DNA of 64,000 nt, from NCBI RefSeq assembly GCF_000250675.2, contig NC_018681.1, positions 3,720,001 through 3,784,000 on the forward strand, in the 5' to 3' direction. Shown here in pieces: positions 48,270-57,139 of the stretch; position 1 is the stretch's first letter, and each line of letters opens with the position of its first letter. The DNA is from Nocardia brasiliensis ATCC 700358 (lineage in GTDB: Bacteria > Actinomycetota > Actinomycetes > Mycobacteriales > Mycobacteriaceae). A program made the position numbers and the translations under genes. Under the pieces are notes generated by a model. That model saw only the letters and a list, made by a program, of their open reading frames with translations. It was not told the origin of the DNA and ran no database searches.

Positions 48270-49931
48270 TCAGGGCGTTCTGGTGAGGCTGCCCACCATA
48301 TCGCCGAGAACGCCGCGGGTGCGATAGGACAGCGACCCGTCCGGCTGCACCGTCAATTCCGAGGTGGCGCCCTCGTCGTTGCAGAGACCGCTGTCCGCGG
48401 CGAGCTGCGCGGTGAGGGTGATCTTGTCCGATTCCACCGCGGTGAGGGTTTCGGTGCGGCCACAGGTGAGTCCGGCGACCCGGCCGGTGTTGGACGAACT
48501 GCCGACCTGATCGCCGATCACGCCCGCCTGCAATGTCAGGACGATGTCGTAGGTGCCGAGGGTGTCTTTCGCGACGCCCTGCCATTCGCCGACGTAGGCG
48601 CCCGGCAGTTCGGCGCCCGGCTCGCTCGGCGCGTCGGTGGCGGTGGCGTTCGGCTCGGCCGGGGTTCGGTTGACGTAGGTCGTGATCGCGAACGCGCCGA
48701 GTGCCACCGCGAGGCAGACCACGACGGCGGCGGCGATGAGCGCCGTGCGGCGACGGGTGGGCCGACGCGACGGTGCCGGTGCGGCGACGGCCGGCTGGTG
48801 AGCGTCGTGCGGGCGGCCTGAGTCATCCTGCGGCCCATGGCCGTACGCGGGCGGGAAACCAGCCTGCGGGCCGGGGTCCGGCGCGCCCTGCCACCAGGAG
48901 CGTGGCGTGACGTTCCGGGGCTCGGTGCCCGGAGCACTGGTGACGGTCCGCGCGTTCGGTCCCGTGCCCGGACGCACGAGCGTGTCGGCGGTCCGCGCGG
49001 TCTCCGTCGCCGGCGCGGCGAGCGAGTGGGGCACGTCAAAGGGGCCCGAATCGAGATCGAGCAGTTCGACGGCTCGTCGGCTCACCTCCTCCAGCGCGGG
49101 GCCGGGCAGCCAGCCGCCGCGCGCGGGCAAGCCGATGTCGGTCAGTTCCGCGAGCAGTCGCTCGGGCGTCGGGCGGGCGGCGGGATCCTTGGTGAGGCAG
49201 GCCGCGACGAGCGGGCGCAGCCGCTCCGGTACCCCCTCGAGGTGCGGCTCTTCGTACACCACGCGCCACAGCAGCTGCACCATTTCGCCGACCCCGAACG
49301 GCCCTTGGCCGGTCGCCGCGAACACCAGCACGCCGCCGAGCGCGAACACGTCGCCCGCGGGGCCGAACGTCGCGCCCGTCACCTGCTCGGGGCACATGAA
49401 GCCGGGGGAGCCGATGACCTTGCCCGTGGTGGTGAGCCTGCTGTCCTCGATCGCGCGCGCGATACCGAAATCGATCACCTTGGGTCCGTCGAGCGCGAGC
49501 AGCACGTTGGACGGTTTGAGGTCGCGGTGCACCAGACCGGCCCCGTGCACCGCGAGCAACGCCTCGGCCAGCCCGTGCGCGAGCACCAGCAGCGAGTTCT
49601 CGGTGAACGGACCGTACGTCTCGACCGCCTCGGTCAGCGAGAATCCGGCCACGTAGCCTGTGGCCAGCCACGGCGGGTTCGCGTGCACGTCGGCGTCGAG
49701 CACCGGCGCGGTGAACTTGCCGCCGACCCGCCGCGCCGCGGCGACCTCGCGACCGAACCGCACCCGGAACTCGTTGTCGCCGACCAGGTCCGGCCGGATC
49801 ACCTTGACCGCGACGGTACGACCGCCGGCGTTGCGGCCCAGATACACCCGGCCCATCCCGCCCGCACCGAGCACGCCGAGCAGCCGGTACTCACCGATCC
49901 GCGCAGGATCGTCCGCGTCGAGCGGTCGCAT
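48270..49931 (-). CDS. Ser/Thr protein kinase with extracytoplasmic domain
   Basis: 553-residue Hanks-type kinase. The catalytic domain covers residues 12-270: glycine loop GAGGMGRVY, Lys43 in AVKVI, HRDLKPSN with Asp137, and DFG at 154-156. A Pro/Gly-rich linker to about 395 leads to one membrane helix (397-419). The 130-residue outer domain has two Cys and repeats of G(V/L)xGDxVGS, seen once near 470 (GVIGDQVGSSSN) and once at the end (GVLGDMVGSLT). It contains no PASTA repeats. The outer domain may sense a ligand. It is a single gene. Confidence 0.92.
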   Translation of the reverse strand: MRPLDADDPARIGEYRLLGVLGAGGMGRVYLGRNAGGRTVAVKVIRPDLVGDNEFRVRFGREVAAARRVGGKFTAPVLDADVHANPPWLATGYVAGFSLTEAVETYGPFTENSLLVLAHGLAEALLAVHGAGLVHRDLKPSNVLLALDGPKVIDFGIARAIEDSRLTTTGKVIGSPGFMCPEQVTGATFGPAGDVFALGGVLVFAATGQGPFGVGEMVQLLWRVVYEEPHLEGVPERLRPLVAACLTKDPAARPTPERLLAELTDIGLPARGGWLPGPALEEVSRRAVELLDLDSGPFDVPHSLAAPATETARTADTLVRPGTGPNARTVTSAPGTEPRNVTPRSWWQGAPDPGPQAGFPPAYGHGPQDDSGRPHDAHQPAVAAPAPSRRPTRRRTALIAAAVVVCLAVALGAFAITTYVNRTPAEPNATATDAPSEPGAELPGAYVGEWQGVAKDTLGTYDIVLTLQAGVIGDQVGSSSNTGRVAGLTCGRTETLTAVESDKITLTAQLAADSGLCNDEGATSELTVQPDGSLSYRTRGVLGDMVGSLTRTP

Positions 49932-50013
49932 CGCGATGCTGTTCCCTTCGAGAGTCGAACAGCGAAAGGCTACCCACCCGCGGGCCGGGTGTCCGGTTCA
50001 GTCGCGCGGTTCG

Positions 50014-50904
50014 TTATCCAGTGGTGCTCGGCACCGGAGCCGGTTCGGCCTTGCGCACGTATTTGGCGAGCAAGTACGCGGCGATCGCGGCGGGAATGTT
50101 CATCAGCACGCCGTACACCGCGCCGGGGACGGCCATCGCGTCGTTGTGCAGCACCGACCCTGCCACGGCGATGGCGATCGCCCCGTTGTGGATGCCGATC
50201 TCCATCGCGGAGGCGATCGCCTGATCCGCGTCCACCTGGAACAGTCGCGGCACGAAATAGCCGACGGCGAGGCTGAGCACCGCGAACAGCAGGCTCAGCG
50301 AGGCGAGCTTGCCGATGTTCTCGGTGAGCGTCTCGAAATTCTTCGCCACCGCGGCGAGCACCACCAGCGCGAGCACCACGATCGAGAGGACCTTGACGTT
50401 GCCGCGCATCCGCTCCGACCACGCGGTGAACCGATGGTGCACCAGCATGCCGATCGCGACGGGGATCAGCACGATCCCGAACACCTGCGCGAACTTGTCC
50501 GGTCGCAGCCCGAACGACCCGTCACCGTCCATGAACTGATGGAACGCCAGCGCGACGAGCAGCGGCATGGTGAACACCGCCAGCACCGAGTTGATCGCGG
50601 TGAGCGTGATGTTCAACGCCACGTTGCCGCCGGCGATATGGCTGAACAGATTGGCCGACGGCCCGCCGGGCGAGGCCGCGAGCAGCAGCATGCCGACCGC
50701 GAGCGCCCCTTCGAGCCGGAACAGATAGATCAGCCCGAAACACACCGCGGGCAGCAGCACCATCTGGCAGACCAGCGCGATCACCGCCGCCTTCGGGTAG
50801 CGCAGCACCCTGGCGAAATCGTCCACGGTCAAGGTCAATCCGAGCCCGAACATCACCAGGGCCAGGGCGAGCGGCAGGAACACCGCGAAAATCGTTGACC
50901 CCAT
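50014..50904 (-). CDS. Bile acid:sodium symporter-family transporter
   Basis: 296-residue membrane protein with nine to ten hydrophobic helices in the BASS/SBF fold. Typical segments are MFGLGLTLTVDDFARVLRYPKAAVIAL, AASPGGPSANLFSHIAGGNVALNITLTAINS with the conserved GGxxSN-like crossover, and EIGIHNGAIAIAVA in the second half. Members carry organic anions, pantoate or bile acids with sodium. No enzyme next to it suggests the substrate. The ATG at 50904 follows GGAGAG. It may be expressed alone. Confidence 0.9.
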   Translation of the reverse strand: MGSTIFAVFLPLALALVMFGLGLTLTVDDFARVLRYPKAAVIALVCQMVLLPAVCFGLIYLFRLEGALAVGMLLLAASPGGPSANLFSHIAGGNVALNITLTAINSVLAVFTMPLLVALAFHQFMDGDGSFGLRPDKFAQVFGIVLIPVAIGMLVHHRFTAWSERMRGNVKVLSIVVLALVVLAAVAKNFETLTENIGKLASLSLLFAVLSLAVGYFVPRLFQVDADQAIASAMEIGIHNGAIAIAVAGSVLHNDAMAVPGAVYGVLMNIPAAIAAYLLAKYVRKAEPAPVPSTTG

Positions 50905-50996
50905 ACGGATCTCCTCTCCACCGAACGACCGGTCCGAACGCGACCGGCACGGGTGTCGACGTTAACGATCGACTAGGCGTCAGGCCAACCGGATTC

Positions 50997-52055
50997 TCAG
51001 CCCGCGACGACCTCGCCCGTGTCGGCCGAGCGGCGGGCATGTTCCAGCACGCGCAGCACCGCGACCGCGTCACGCGGGTCGACGGGCAGATCGCCGCCGT
51101 CGAGCAGTGCCCGGGCGAGCGCGGTATAGAAGGCGGGATAGTCGCCCGCGTGGGTGGGCGTGGGTGCGGTATCGGGCTCGGCGCCGAGCAGACCCCATTG
51201 ATCGGGTTCGACTGTGCCCCACCGGGTGCCGTCGTCTGGGCGGCGACCATCGCGGAGCGCGGCCTCTTGCGGATCGAGCCCGTAGGTGACGTACCCGGCG
51301 CGCGCGCCGAGTACCCGGAATCGCGGGCCCAGTTGCGGCGCAACGGCACTCATCCACAGGTGCGAGCGAACACCGCCGGCATGGGTCAGTGCGAGAAAGG
51401 CGTCGTCGTCGGTCTGGATGTCCGCACGGCGCCGATCCAGTTCGCAGTACACCGATTTCGCGGGCCCGAACAAGGTGAGCGCTTGATCGACGAGATGGCT
51501 GCCGAGGTCGAACAGCAGTCCCGCGCCGTCCGCGGGGCCGCCCATCTCGCGCCAGCCGCCCTTCGGGGTCGGCCGCCAGCGCTCGAACCGCGACTCGAAC
51601 CGGCGCACCGCGCCGAGCGTGCCCGCCTCGACGAGCGCGCGCACGGTCAGGAAATCACCGTCCCAGCGCCGGTTCTGGAACACCGTGAGCGGCACCCCCG
51701 CCCGCGCCGCGTGCTCGACCAGTGCCTCGGCTTCGGCGGCCGAGACCGCGAAGGGTTTGTCGACCACCACCGGCAGTCCCGCGTCGACGGCCTGGGTCGC
51801 CAGGGACGCATGCGTTCGATTGGGCGTGGCGACGACCACCAGATCGAACTCGCCCGGGTCGGCGAACAGTTCGTCGGCGGTCGCGATCACCCGGACACCC
51901 GGATGTTCCCGCTCGGCCTGCGCGGCGCGCTCCGCGGACGAGGTGACCACCGCGGCGACGCGCATCCGTGGTTCGGCGGCGATCAACGGCGCGTGGAAGA
52001 CCGACCCGGCCAGTCCGTAACCGATCACCGCGACCCGCAGCATGCTCTCGCTCAT
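50997..52055 (-). CDS. Gfo/Idh/MocA-family oxidoreductase
   Basis: 352-residue NAD(P)-dependent sugar oxidoreductase. The Rossmann start VAVIGYGLAGSVFHAPLIAAEPRMRVAAVVTSS is clear. VVATPNRTHASLATQAVDAGLPVVVDKPFAV carries the catalytic Lys of the EKP-like motif (here DKP). The C-terminal sheet domain includes ADGAGLLFDLGSHLVDQALTLFG with the usual Asp and His. Length is typical. No sugar transporter is adjacent, so the substrate, a cyclitol or sugar, is unknown. Confidence 0.91.
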   Translation of the reverse strand: MSESMLRVAVIGYGLAGSVFHAPLIAAEPRMRVAAVVTSSAERAAQAEREHPGVRVIATADELFADPGEFDLVVVATPNRTHASLATQAVDAGLPVVVDKPFAVSAAEAEALVEHAARAGVPLTVFQNRRWDGDFLTVRALVEAGTLGAVRRFESRFERWRPTPKGGWREMGGPADGAGLLFDLGSHLVDQALTLFGPAKSVYCELDRRRADIQTDDDAFLALTHAGGVRSHLWMSAVAPQLGPRFRVLGARAGYVTYGLDPQEAALRDGRRPDDGTRWGTVEPDQWGLLGAEPDTAPTPTHAGDYPAFYTALARALLDGGDLPVDPRDAVAVLRVLEHARRSADTGEVVAG

Positions 52056-52129
52056 AGTCCGAACGCTAGTGGATCGGCCGCAGAACTCGGGTCATGCCCG
52101 GCGGCGCACAGCGGACTACGGTGCCTGCT

Positions 52130-52801
52130 ATGCGGGCACGGCAGACGCAGTGGGGACCGATCTTCGGTCTGCTGCTGGTGGCGCCCTTCGTCGGGGAATT
52201 CCTGCTGGGCAACCTGACCGTCGCGGAGCTGCCGATCGGCGTGTTGCTCGCGCCGATGTACGGGTTCGGCGCGTTGCTGGTCCGCGAGGTGGGCAGGCGT
52301 ACCGGCGGCTGGCCGACGATGGTGTTGCTCGCCGCGGCCTACGCGCTGTTCGAGGAGGGGCCGGTCGATCAGCTGCTGTGGAACGACTCGTACGCGGGGC
52401 AGGACCTGCTGCACGGGCCGACCTATCTGCCCTCGATCGGCATGAGCGTCGCACTGGTCCAGCAGGTGCTGTCGCTGCACACGATCTGGAGTATCTGTGT
52501 GCCGATCGCGCTGGTGGAGGCGCTCGCCGGGGCCCGGCGAAACGTCGTGTGGGTAGGGCGTTGCGGGCTCGGCGTCATCGGACTGCTCTTCGCACTGGGT
52601 GCGGTGCTCGTGTTCGCGCCGTCCTCGGCTGTCTGCTCGTGGTGTGGGCCACGGTGCGCGCGCGACGAGCGGTGCAGCCTGCGGGGTCGTCGGTGGTCTG
52701 ACCGGCGGCACCTCGTGGTGTCAGTGGCAACGCCGAAGCAAACTTGTTTTCGCTCACCACCACGGTGTGGCAGGCATCTCGTGTGCCGTCCGGTCAGGTA
52801 G
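52130..52801 (+). CDS. Membrane protein with probable frameshift near the C-terminus
   Basis: 223-residue frame of a small membrane protein. Residues 1 to about 160 contain four or five helices (GPIFGLLLVAPFVGEFLLGNL, PIGVLLAPMYGFGALLVREV, MVLLAAAYALFEEGPVDQL, and LGVIGLLFALGAVLVF). After about 52614 this frame turns Cys/Arg-rich and non-membrane. A different frame reads VLGCLLVVWATVRARRAV, a believable last helix with a positive end, and stops at 52701. A frameshift or out-of-frame deletion near 52610 is therefore likely, so the gene may be inactive or the sequence may hold an error. Function unknown. Confidence 0.55.
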   Translation: MRARQTQWGPIFGLLLVAPFVGEFLLGNLTVAELPIGVLLAPMYGFGALLVREVGRRTGGWPTMVLLAAAYALFEEGPVDQLLWNDSYAGQDLLHGPTYLPSIGMSVALVQQVLSLHTIWSICVPIALVEALAGARRNVVWVGRCGLGVIGLLFALGAVLVFAPSSAVCSWCGPRCARDERCSLRGRRWSDRRHLVVSVATPKQTCFRSPPRCGRHLVCRPVR

Positions 52802-53223
52802 TCGCTTCCATCTGGAAGTAACTCTGTCGGATCGCCTTTCGCCGGCGTGGGGCGGTGTGCATTCGACCGTGGCGTTGTATTCTCCGCCAAAAAATCGGCA
52901 ATTATTTGGCAAATCTGAGAGCATACTTAAAGGCTGTCGTATCCGGCAAATCGCCATTGCCGGTCGGTGACGTATTTCACTTGCTACCGTCGGCGAATCG
53001 GGTATGTCCGAATTCGTGCGCGGATTCGCCCGTGCTGAAGTGGCACTTTACGGAATTTTTGCAATATGGACGGTGACCTGCTGCGCCATGCCTTCAGTTA
53101 GCTGAATCACGGATTAGCTGTCGAAATACTGGCAACCCTGAACTAGCGTTTGAAATATCGCTGAGTCAATGGTGATTAGGCGTTATGCCGCTTGCCCCTC
53201 GTATAACCCAACGGAGGCCGCAC
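52802..53223. other. AT-richer intergenic region before mannitol dehydrogenase
   Basis: About 420 bases with clearly lower GC than its flanks and no credible gene. A 7-bp hairpin, CCGGCAA at 52943-52949 with TTGCCGG at 52957-52963, is visible. The end holds the ribosome site GGAGG for the dehydrogenase. A 73-codon frame beginning near 52855 has no recognisable protein. The region probably carries the promoter and operator for the mannitol genes; I found no clear -35/-10 pair. Confidence 0.45.
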
Positions 53224-54780
53224 ATGCGTGTGCCGCTGATTACGGCGAAGAAAACTCGAACCGAAATGAACACCCGGGTACCCGGTCATGTGGTACCCCG
53301 GCTGTCGGCGGACCTGCTCAATCGGTTGCCCGATACGGTGGCCCGTCCCGGCTTCGCGCCGCGCAGCCTGACCACCGGCATCCTGCATCTGGGCTGCGGC
53401 TCGTTCCACCGGGCACACCAGGCGCTGGCAACCCAGCACGCGATGAACGAGACCGGCGACTCGCGCTGGGGCATCGCCGCCGTCGCGATCAACCGGCCGA
53501 CGATCGTCGACGCCCTGCGCGCTCAGGACAACCTGTACACGACCCTGCTGCACGAGGACGGGCAGGCCAAGGTGGAGGTGGTCGGCGCGCTCACCGAGAC
53601 CGTGCACGCGCCCTCCGACCTGATCGGCGTGCCCAACCGGATCGCCGACCCGCGGGTCAAGATCGTCACCCTGACCGTCACCGCCAGCGGCTACTGCGTA
53701 TCGCCGGTCACCGGCCGGTTGGAGGCCGACTGTCCAGGTGTGCGCCACGACGTCCGGCACCCGACCCGGCCGATCACCCCGATCGGCATGCTCACCCAGG
53801 GCCTGGAACTGGTGCGTCGCCGCGGCAGCACGCCGCCGGTGGTGATCAGCTGCGACAACCTGTGCGCGAACGGCAGCACGCTGCGCCGCGCCGTGATCGA
53901 CTTCGCGCTGCTGCGCGACGATCACCTGGCCGAGTGGATCGCCCGGCACGTCCAGTTCCCGAACAGCGTGGTGGATCGCATCGTGCAACCGACCGCGCCC
54001 ACCGATGCCGCGATCGCGCGCAACTGGCTCGGCGGCATCGACGATCACGCCCCCGTGTCCGCCGAGCCGTTCATGACCTGGACGATCGAGGATTTCGAGG
54101 GCGAACGCCCGCAATGGGAACTCGGCGGCGCCCAATTCGTCGCCAACGTCAAGGATTACGAGCTGGCCAAGCTGCGCCTGCTCAACGGCACGCACATGCT
54201 GCTCGCCTACCTGGGCGGCGTCGCGGGCCACCGCACCATCGCCGAGGCGACGGCCGATCCCGCGCTCGCCGCGCTGGCCAGGCAGTTCATGCTGGACGAG
54301 CAGGGGCCGACACTGGCCCTGCCCGGTCCCGAGCTGCGCCGGACCGTGGACGACCTGATGCGCCGCTTCCGCAATCCGGCCATCGCCCAGGACATGACCC
54401 GGATCGGCCGCAACGGCTCGGACAAGATGATCCCGCGGGTCGTCGACGCCCTGCGGGACAACATCGCCGCGGGCCGGCCGACTCCCGGCGCGACCCTGCT
54501 GATCGCCGCCTGGATCCGGTGGTTCACCGCGAGTCACCACCCGGATGCCGTGATGGAGCTGATCGATCCCCGGGAGGACTCGCTCACCGAACTGGTCGAC
54601 GCCGATCCGCATCGCTGTGCGCAGGCGTTCTTGCAGCGCACCGATATTTTCGGCACGCTGCCGGAAGCGCAGCGGGTGCAGCGTCAGGTCGGCGACGCCC
54701 TGGCCGACCTGACGCGCGACGGTGTAGACGCAGCGGTACGGCGCAGGCTCGCGCCGGAATGGGAAGGGAGCAACAGGTGA
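53224..54780 (+). CDS. Mannitol 2-dehydrogenase-family polyol dehydrogenase
   Basis: 518-residue NAD(P)-dependent long-chain polyol dehydrogenase that oxidises mannitol, or arabinitol, to the ketose. The N-terminal GILHLGCGSFHRAHQALATQHAMNETGDSRWGI is the family's nucleotide-binding start. SCDNLCANGSTLRRAVIDFA follows. The catalytic segment is KDYELAKLRLLNGTHMLLAYLG, with the essential Lys. The ATG at 53224 follows GGAGG; the frame from 53185 is unlikely to be used. The next gene begins inside its stop (GTGA), so a HAD phosphatase is co-translated. No polyol transporter is near. Confidence 0.92.
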   Translation: MRVPLITAKKTRTEMNTRVPGHVVPRLSADLLNRLPDTVARPGFAPRSLTTGILHLGCGSFHRAHQALATQHAMNETGDSRWGIAAVAINRPTIVDALRAQDNLYTTLLHEDGQAKVEVVGALTETVHAPSDLIGVPNRIADPRVKIVTLTVTASGYCVSPVTGRLEADCPGVRHDVRHPTRPITPIGMLTQGLELVRRRGSTPPVVISCDNLCANGSTLRRAVIDFALLRDDHLAEWIARHVQFPNSVVDRIVQPTAPTDAAIARNWLGGIDDHAPVSAEPFMTWTIEDFEGERPQWELGGAQFVANVKDYELAKLRLLNGTHMLLAYLGGVAGHRTIAEATADPALAALARQFMLDEQGPTLALPGPELRRTVDDLMRRFRNPAIAQDMTRIGRNGSDKMIPRVVDALRDNIAAGRPTPGATLLIAAWIRWFTASHHPDAVMELIDPREDSLTELVDADPHRCAQAFLQRTDIFGTLPEAQRVQRQVGDALADLTRDGVDAAVRRRLAPEWEGSNR

Positions 54781-55469
54781 ACGCCGAGAATCCGGTGCGC
54801 GCAGTCGTCTTCGATATGGACGGTCTGCTGATCGATTCGGAGAGCCTGGCGATGGAGTCGCTGGTGAGCGCGGGCGCGGAACTCGGCTACGAGATGCCGG
54901 TCGAGTTCTGCCGCAGCATGATCGGCGTGCCCGCCGATCGCTGCCGCACCCTCGCCGCGGCCGCCTACGGGCGGGGCTTTCCGCTGGAGGAGTACTTCGA
55001 TCTGCACGAAGTGCACCTGCGTCAGCTGGTCGACAGCGGACGGCTGGCCACCAAGCCCGGCGCCCTCGCGCTGCTCGACGCGCTGGAGGCACAGGGTATT
55101 CCGAAGGCGATCGCCACCTCCTCGTCCCGGGACCGGGCCGACCATCACCTGCAACTCGCGGGCATCGCCGACCGCTTCGACGCGGTGGTGACCCGGCAGG
55201 ACGTGACCAAGGGCAAGCCCGATCCCGAGCCCTACCTGAAGGCCATGGCCGCACTCGACGGCGACGTGGAAACCACACTGGCGCTGGAAGATTCGACCAA
55301 TGGTATCCGCGCGGCCGTCGCGGCCGGCCTGCGTTGCATCCTGGTCCCGGACCTGGTGCAGCCGACGGAGGAGTCGCGGCGCATCGCGCACCGGCTCTAC
55401 CCGGACCTGAATCGGGTCATCGAGTACATCGCGGCGGTGAACGCCGCGACCACCGCCAAGACCGCCTAG
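54777..55469 (+). CDS. HAD-family sugar-phosphate phosphatase
   Basis: 230-residue haloacid dehalogenase-type phosphatase of the beta-phosphoglucomutase-like branch. Motif I is VVFDMDGLLIDSES with the nucleophile Asp, motif II is IATSSSRDRA, the motif III Lys is in TKGKPDPEPYLKAM, and motif IV is ALEDSTNGIRAAVAAG. The GTG start overlaps the stop of the mannitol dehydrogenase, so the two are translationally coupled. It may dephosphorylate a polyol or sugar phosphate that feeds the dehydrogenase (inference). A hairpin follows the gene. Confidence 0.9.
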   Translation: MNAENPVRAVVFDMDGLLIDSESLAMESLVSAGAELGYEMPVEFCRSMIGVPADRCRTLAAAAYGRGFPLEEYFDLHEVHLRQLVDSGRLATKPGALALLDALEAQGIPKAIATSSSRDRADHHLQLAGIADRFDAVVTRQDVTKGKPDPEPYLKAMAALDGDVETTLALEDSTNGIRAAVAAGLRCILVPDLVQPTEESRRIAHRLYPDLNRVIEYIAAVNAATTAKTA

Positions 55470-55488
55470 CGCGGGTTCGCGCCGCGTA

Positions 55489-55515
55489 ACGGGCCGGCCG
55501 TCGGGGGCGGCCCGT
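55489..55515 (+). terminator. Hairpin after the mannitol operon
   Basis: ACGGGCCG at 55489-55496 pairs with CGGCCCGT at 55508-55515 around an 11-base loop, 20 bases after the phosphatase stop. It probably ends the dehydrogenase-phosphatase transcript. Confidence 0.65.
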
Positions 55516-55599
55516 CCGCGGTGATCGACATCGCCGGCCGGATGGGTGAGACTGTGCACTGCTCGTTCGAACCCGTCGGTGGACCCGAGAAGGATTTCC

Positions 55600-56142
55600 G
55601 TGGTGCGGATTGCTCGACCTGTGCTCGTCGCCTGTGCTGTGCTCCTGCTCGGCTGCGCCGGGTGTGCGGGGGATCGGCAGCCGGAGGCCGCCGGGCCGCA
55701 CGAACATTCGGCCGTGCCCACCACCTCGACCACGCCGGTCCGCTGCGGCATCGACCTGTCGGCGCAGGTGATCCAGTCCGCGTTGGCCACGCTGCCGGTC
55801 GAGCCGGTCACGCAGGCGCCGTGGTCCGCGGACGCGCGCGGTTTCCAAGGGAACTTCGACCCGTGTGCCACCCTGTCGACGGTGATCGTCACGGTCGAGG
55901 GCGCCACCGGCAGTTCGCCCAATCACGCGCTGCTGTTCCACAAGGGCGCGTACCTCGGCACCGCGACGCCGCGCGCGTACGGTTTCACCTCGCTCGACGT
56001 CGATCGGACCACCGATGACACGGTCGGCCTGCTCTACCGCACACCCGGCAGCTGCAACGCGTGCGACGACGGCACCGTGACCCACGTCCAATTCCGCTGG
56101 GACGGCGGCAAAGTCACCATGATCGGCGCACCGCCGAAGTAG
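55600..56142 (+). CDS. LppP/LprE-type lipoprotein
   Basis: 180-residue cell-envelope lipoprotein of the mycobacterial LppP/LprE type. The GTG at 55600, after GAGAAGGA, opens a signal with hydrophobic core and lipobox LLGC (Cys19, or Cys22 in CAGC). A Thr/Pro linker follows. The conserved domain has CGIDLSAQVIQSALATLP, NFDPCATLSTVIVTVEGATGSSPNHALLFHKGAYLGTA and a final VHVQFRW-like segment (VTHVQFRWDGGKV). Cys pairs may form disulfides. The molecular function of the family is poorly known. It is convergent with the HxlR gene. Confidence 0.85.
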   Translation: MVRIARPVLVACAVLLLGCAGCAGDRQPEAAGPHEHSAVPTTSTTPVRCGIDLSAQVIQSALATLPVEPVTQAPWSADARGFQGNFDPCATLSTVIVTVEGATGSSPNHALLFHKGAYLGTATPRAYGFTSLDVDRTTDDTVGLLYRTPGSCNACDDGTVTHVQFRWDGGKVTMIGAPPK

Positions 56143-56149
56143 CAACCAT

Positions 56150-56494
56150 CTAGTCCGCCCAACGCTGCACCCACACCTGCAACGGCGCGAGGGCGGCCAG
56201 CAGGTCCGTCCCGTCCGGACTCAGCTGATAACCGTCCGGCTCGGCGGTGACGACCCGGGCCTCGCGTAGTTCCCGCAACCGATCGTTGAGCACGCTGGCG
56301 GAGATGCCGCCGCAGCGGGCCTGCACTTCGCGAAACGTCACAGCTCGGCCGTCGCGTAGTTCCCACAGCACCCGCAGCGCCCAGCGCCGGCCGAGCAGAT
56401 CCAGCAGCACCATGATCGGGCGCCCGGACCGCGAACCGCGTACCGGACGTCCGACCGCCGGACCCTTGTCTGCTTCGGAATCCGAAGCTACCAT
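56150..56494 (-). CDS. HxlR-family transcriptional regulator
   Basis: 114-residue winged-helix regulator of the HxlR type. The domain begins at VLLDLLGRRWALRVLWELRDGRAVTFREVQARCGGISASVLNDRLRELREARVVTAEPDGYQLSPDG. A Cys in the recognition region (ARCGG) could be redox-sensitive, as in some HxlR/YodB proteins. I chose the ATG at 56494; the ATG at 56548 adds 18 residues. The gene is divergent from a carboxymuconolactone decarboxylase-like gene across a region with palindromic half-sites, so that gene is the likely target. Signal unknown; electrophiles are common for this family. Confidence 0.87.
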   Translation of the reverse strand: MVASDSEADKGPAVGRPVRGSRSGRPIMVLLDLLGRRWALRVLWELRDGRAVTFREVQARCGGISASVLNDRLRELREARVVTAEPDGYQLSPDGTDLLAALAPLQVWVQRWAD

Positions 56495-56524
56495 CGTCAC
56501 CGTCCTTGCTCTGTTTTCCGAAGC
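56472..56524. promoter_or_regulatory. Candidate HxlR operator half-sites
   Basis: GCTTCGGA-A-TCCGAAGC at 56472-56488 is a perfect 17-base palindrome. A third half-site, TCCGAAGC, lies at 56517-56524. The palindrome falls in the first codons of the HxlR gene if the 56494 start is used, and the third half-site is in the divergent promoter. Confidence 0.5.
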
Positions 56525-56563
56525 AAGAATACTCCGTCCGTCTGGCATTCGTGAGGATCAGCC

Positions 56564-57136
56564 ATGAGTACCATCGAATCCCGGCCGCGCATCGCGCCGC
56601 TGCAACCGCCCTACGCTCCTGATATCGCAGCGCAACTCACCAAGTGGATGCCGCCGGGGACGGCGATCGAGCCGCTCGCACTGTTCCGCACACTCGCGGT
56701 GCACGACGAACTCTTCAGCCGGATGCGCCCGCTCGGCGCGGGCATCCTCGGCCATGGCCGCGTGCCGCCGCGTGCCCGCGAGATCGTCATCCTGCGGACC
56801 TGCGCACGGGCGGGCGCCGAGTACGAATGGGGCGTGCATGCGGTGCTCCAGGCTCCGGAAGTCGGCCTCACCCCGGCGCAGATCGACGCGACGGCGGTGG
56901 GCGCGCCCACCGATCCGGCGTGGTCCGGCGACGACCGTGCATTGGTGCGCCTGGCCGACGAAATGCACGAGACCGCAAGCCTTTCCGATGACCTGTGGAC
57001 CGAACTGCACGCGCGCTACCGAGACGACCAGGTGCTCGAACTCGTCACCATCGCCGGCTGGTATCGACTGTTGAGCGCGGTGATCAACGCTGCACAGGTT
57101 CCGCACGAATCCTGGGCACGCCGCTTTCCGAACTGA
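56564..57136 (+). CDS. Carboxymuconolactone decarboxylase/AhpD-like protein
   Basis: 190-residue protein of the CMD/AhpD fold. The core motif region is REIVILRTCARAGAEYEWGVHAVLQAPEVGLTPAQIDA. AhpD peroxidases have CxxC here; this protein keeps the Cys and the E-to-H part but only one Cys, so it is not a standard AhpD disulfide reductase. The N- and C-terminal helices (LFRTLAVHDELFSRMRPLGAGILGHGRVPPRAREIV and ITIAGWYRLLSAVINAAQ-like) are typical. It is divergent from HxlR and convergent with the response regulator. Reaction unknown. Confidence 0.85.
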   Translation: MSTIESRPRIAPLQPPYAPDIAAQLTKWMPPGTAIEPLALFRTLAVHDELFSRMRPLGAGILGHGRVPPRAREIVILRTCARAGAEYEWGVHAVLQAPEVGLTPAQIDATAVGAPTDPAWSGDDRALVRLADEMHETASLSDDLWTELHARYRDDQVLELVTIAGWYRLLSAVINAAQVPHESWARRFPN

Positions 57137-57139
57137 AAC

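Noticed and set aside
52855..53076. Possible 73-residue small protein in the gap before mannitol dehydrogenase
   Set aside because: GTG start without ribosome site, no recognisable motif, and base composition does not show coding bias.
56564..57136. AhpD alkylhydroperoxidase
   Set aside because: The CxxC motif has only one Cys, so peroxidase activity of the AhpD type is not supported.
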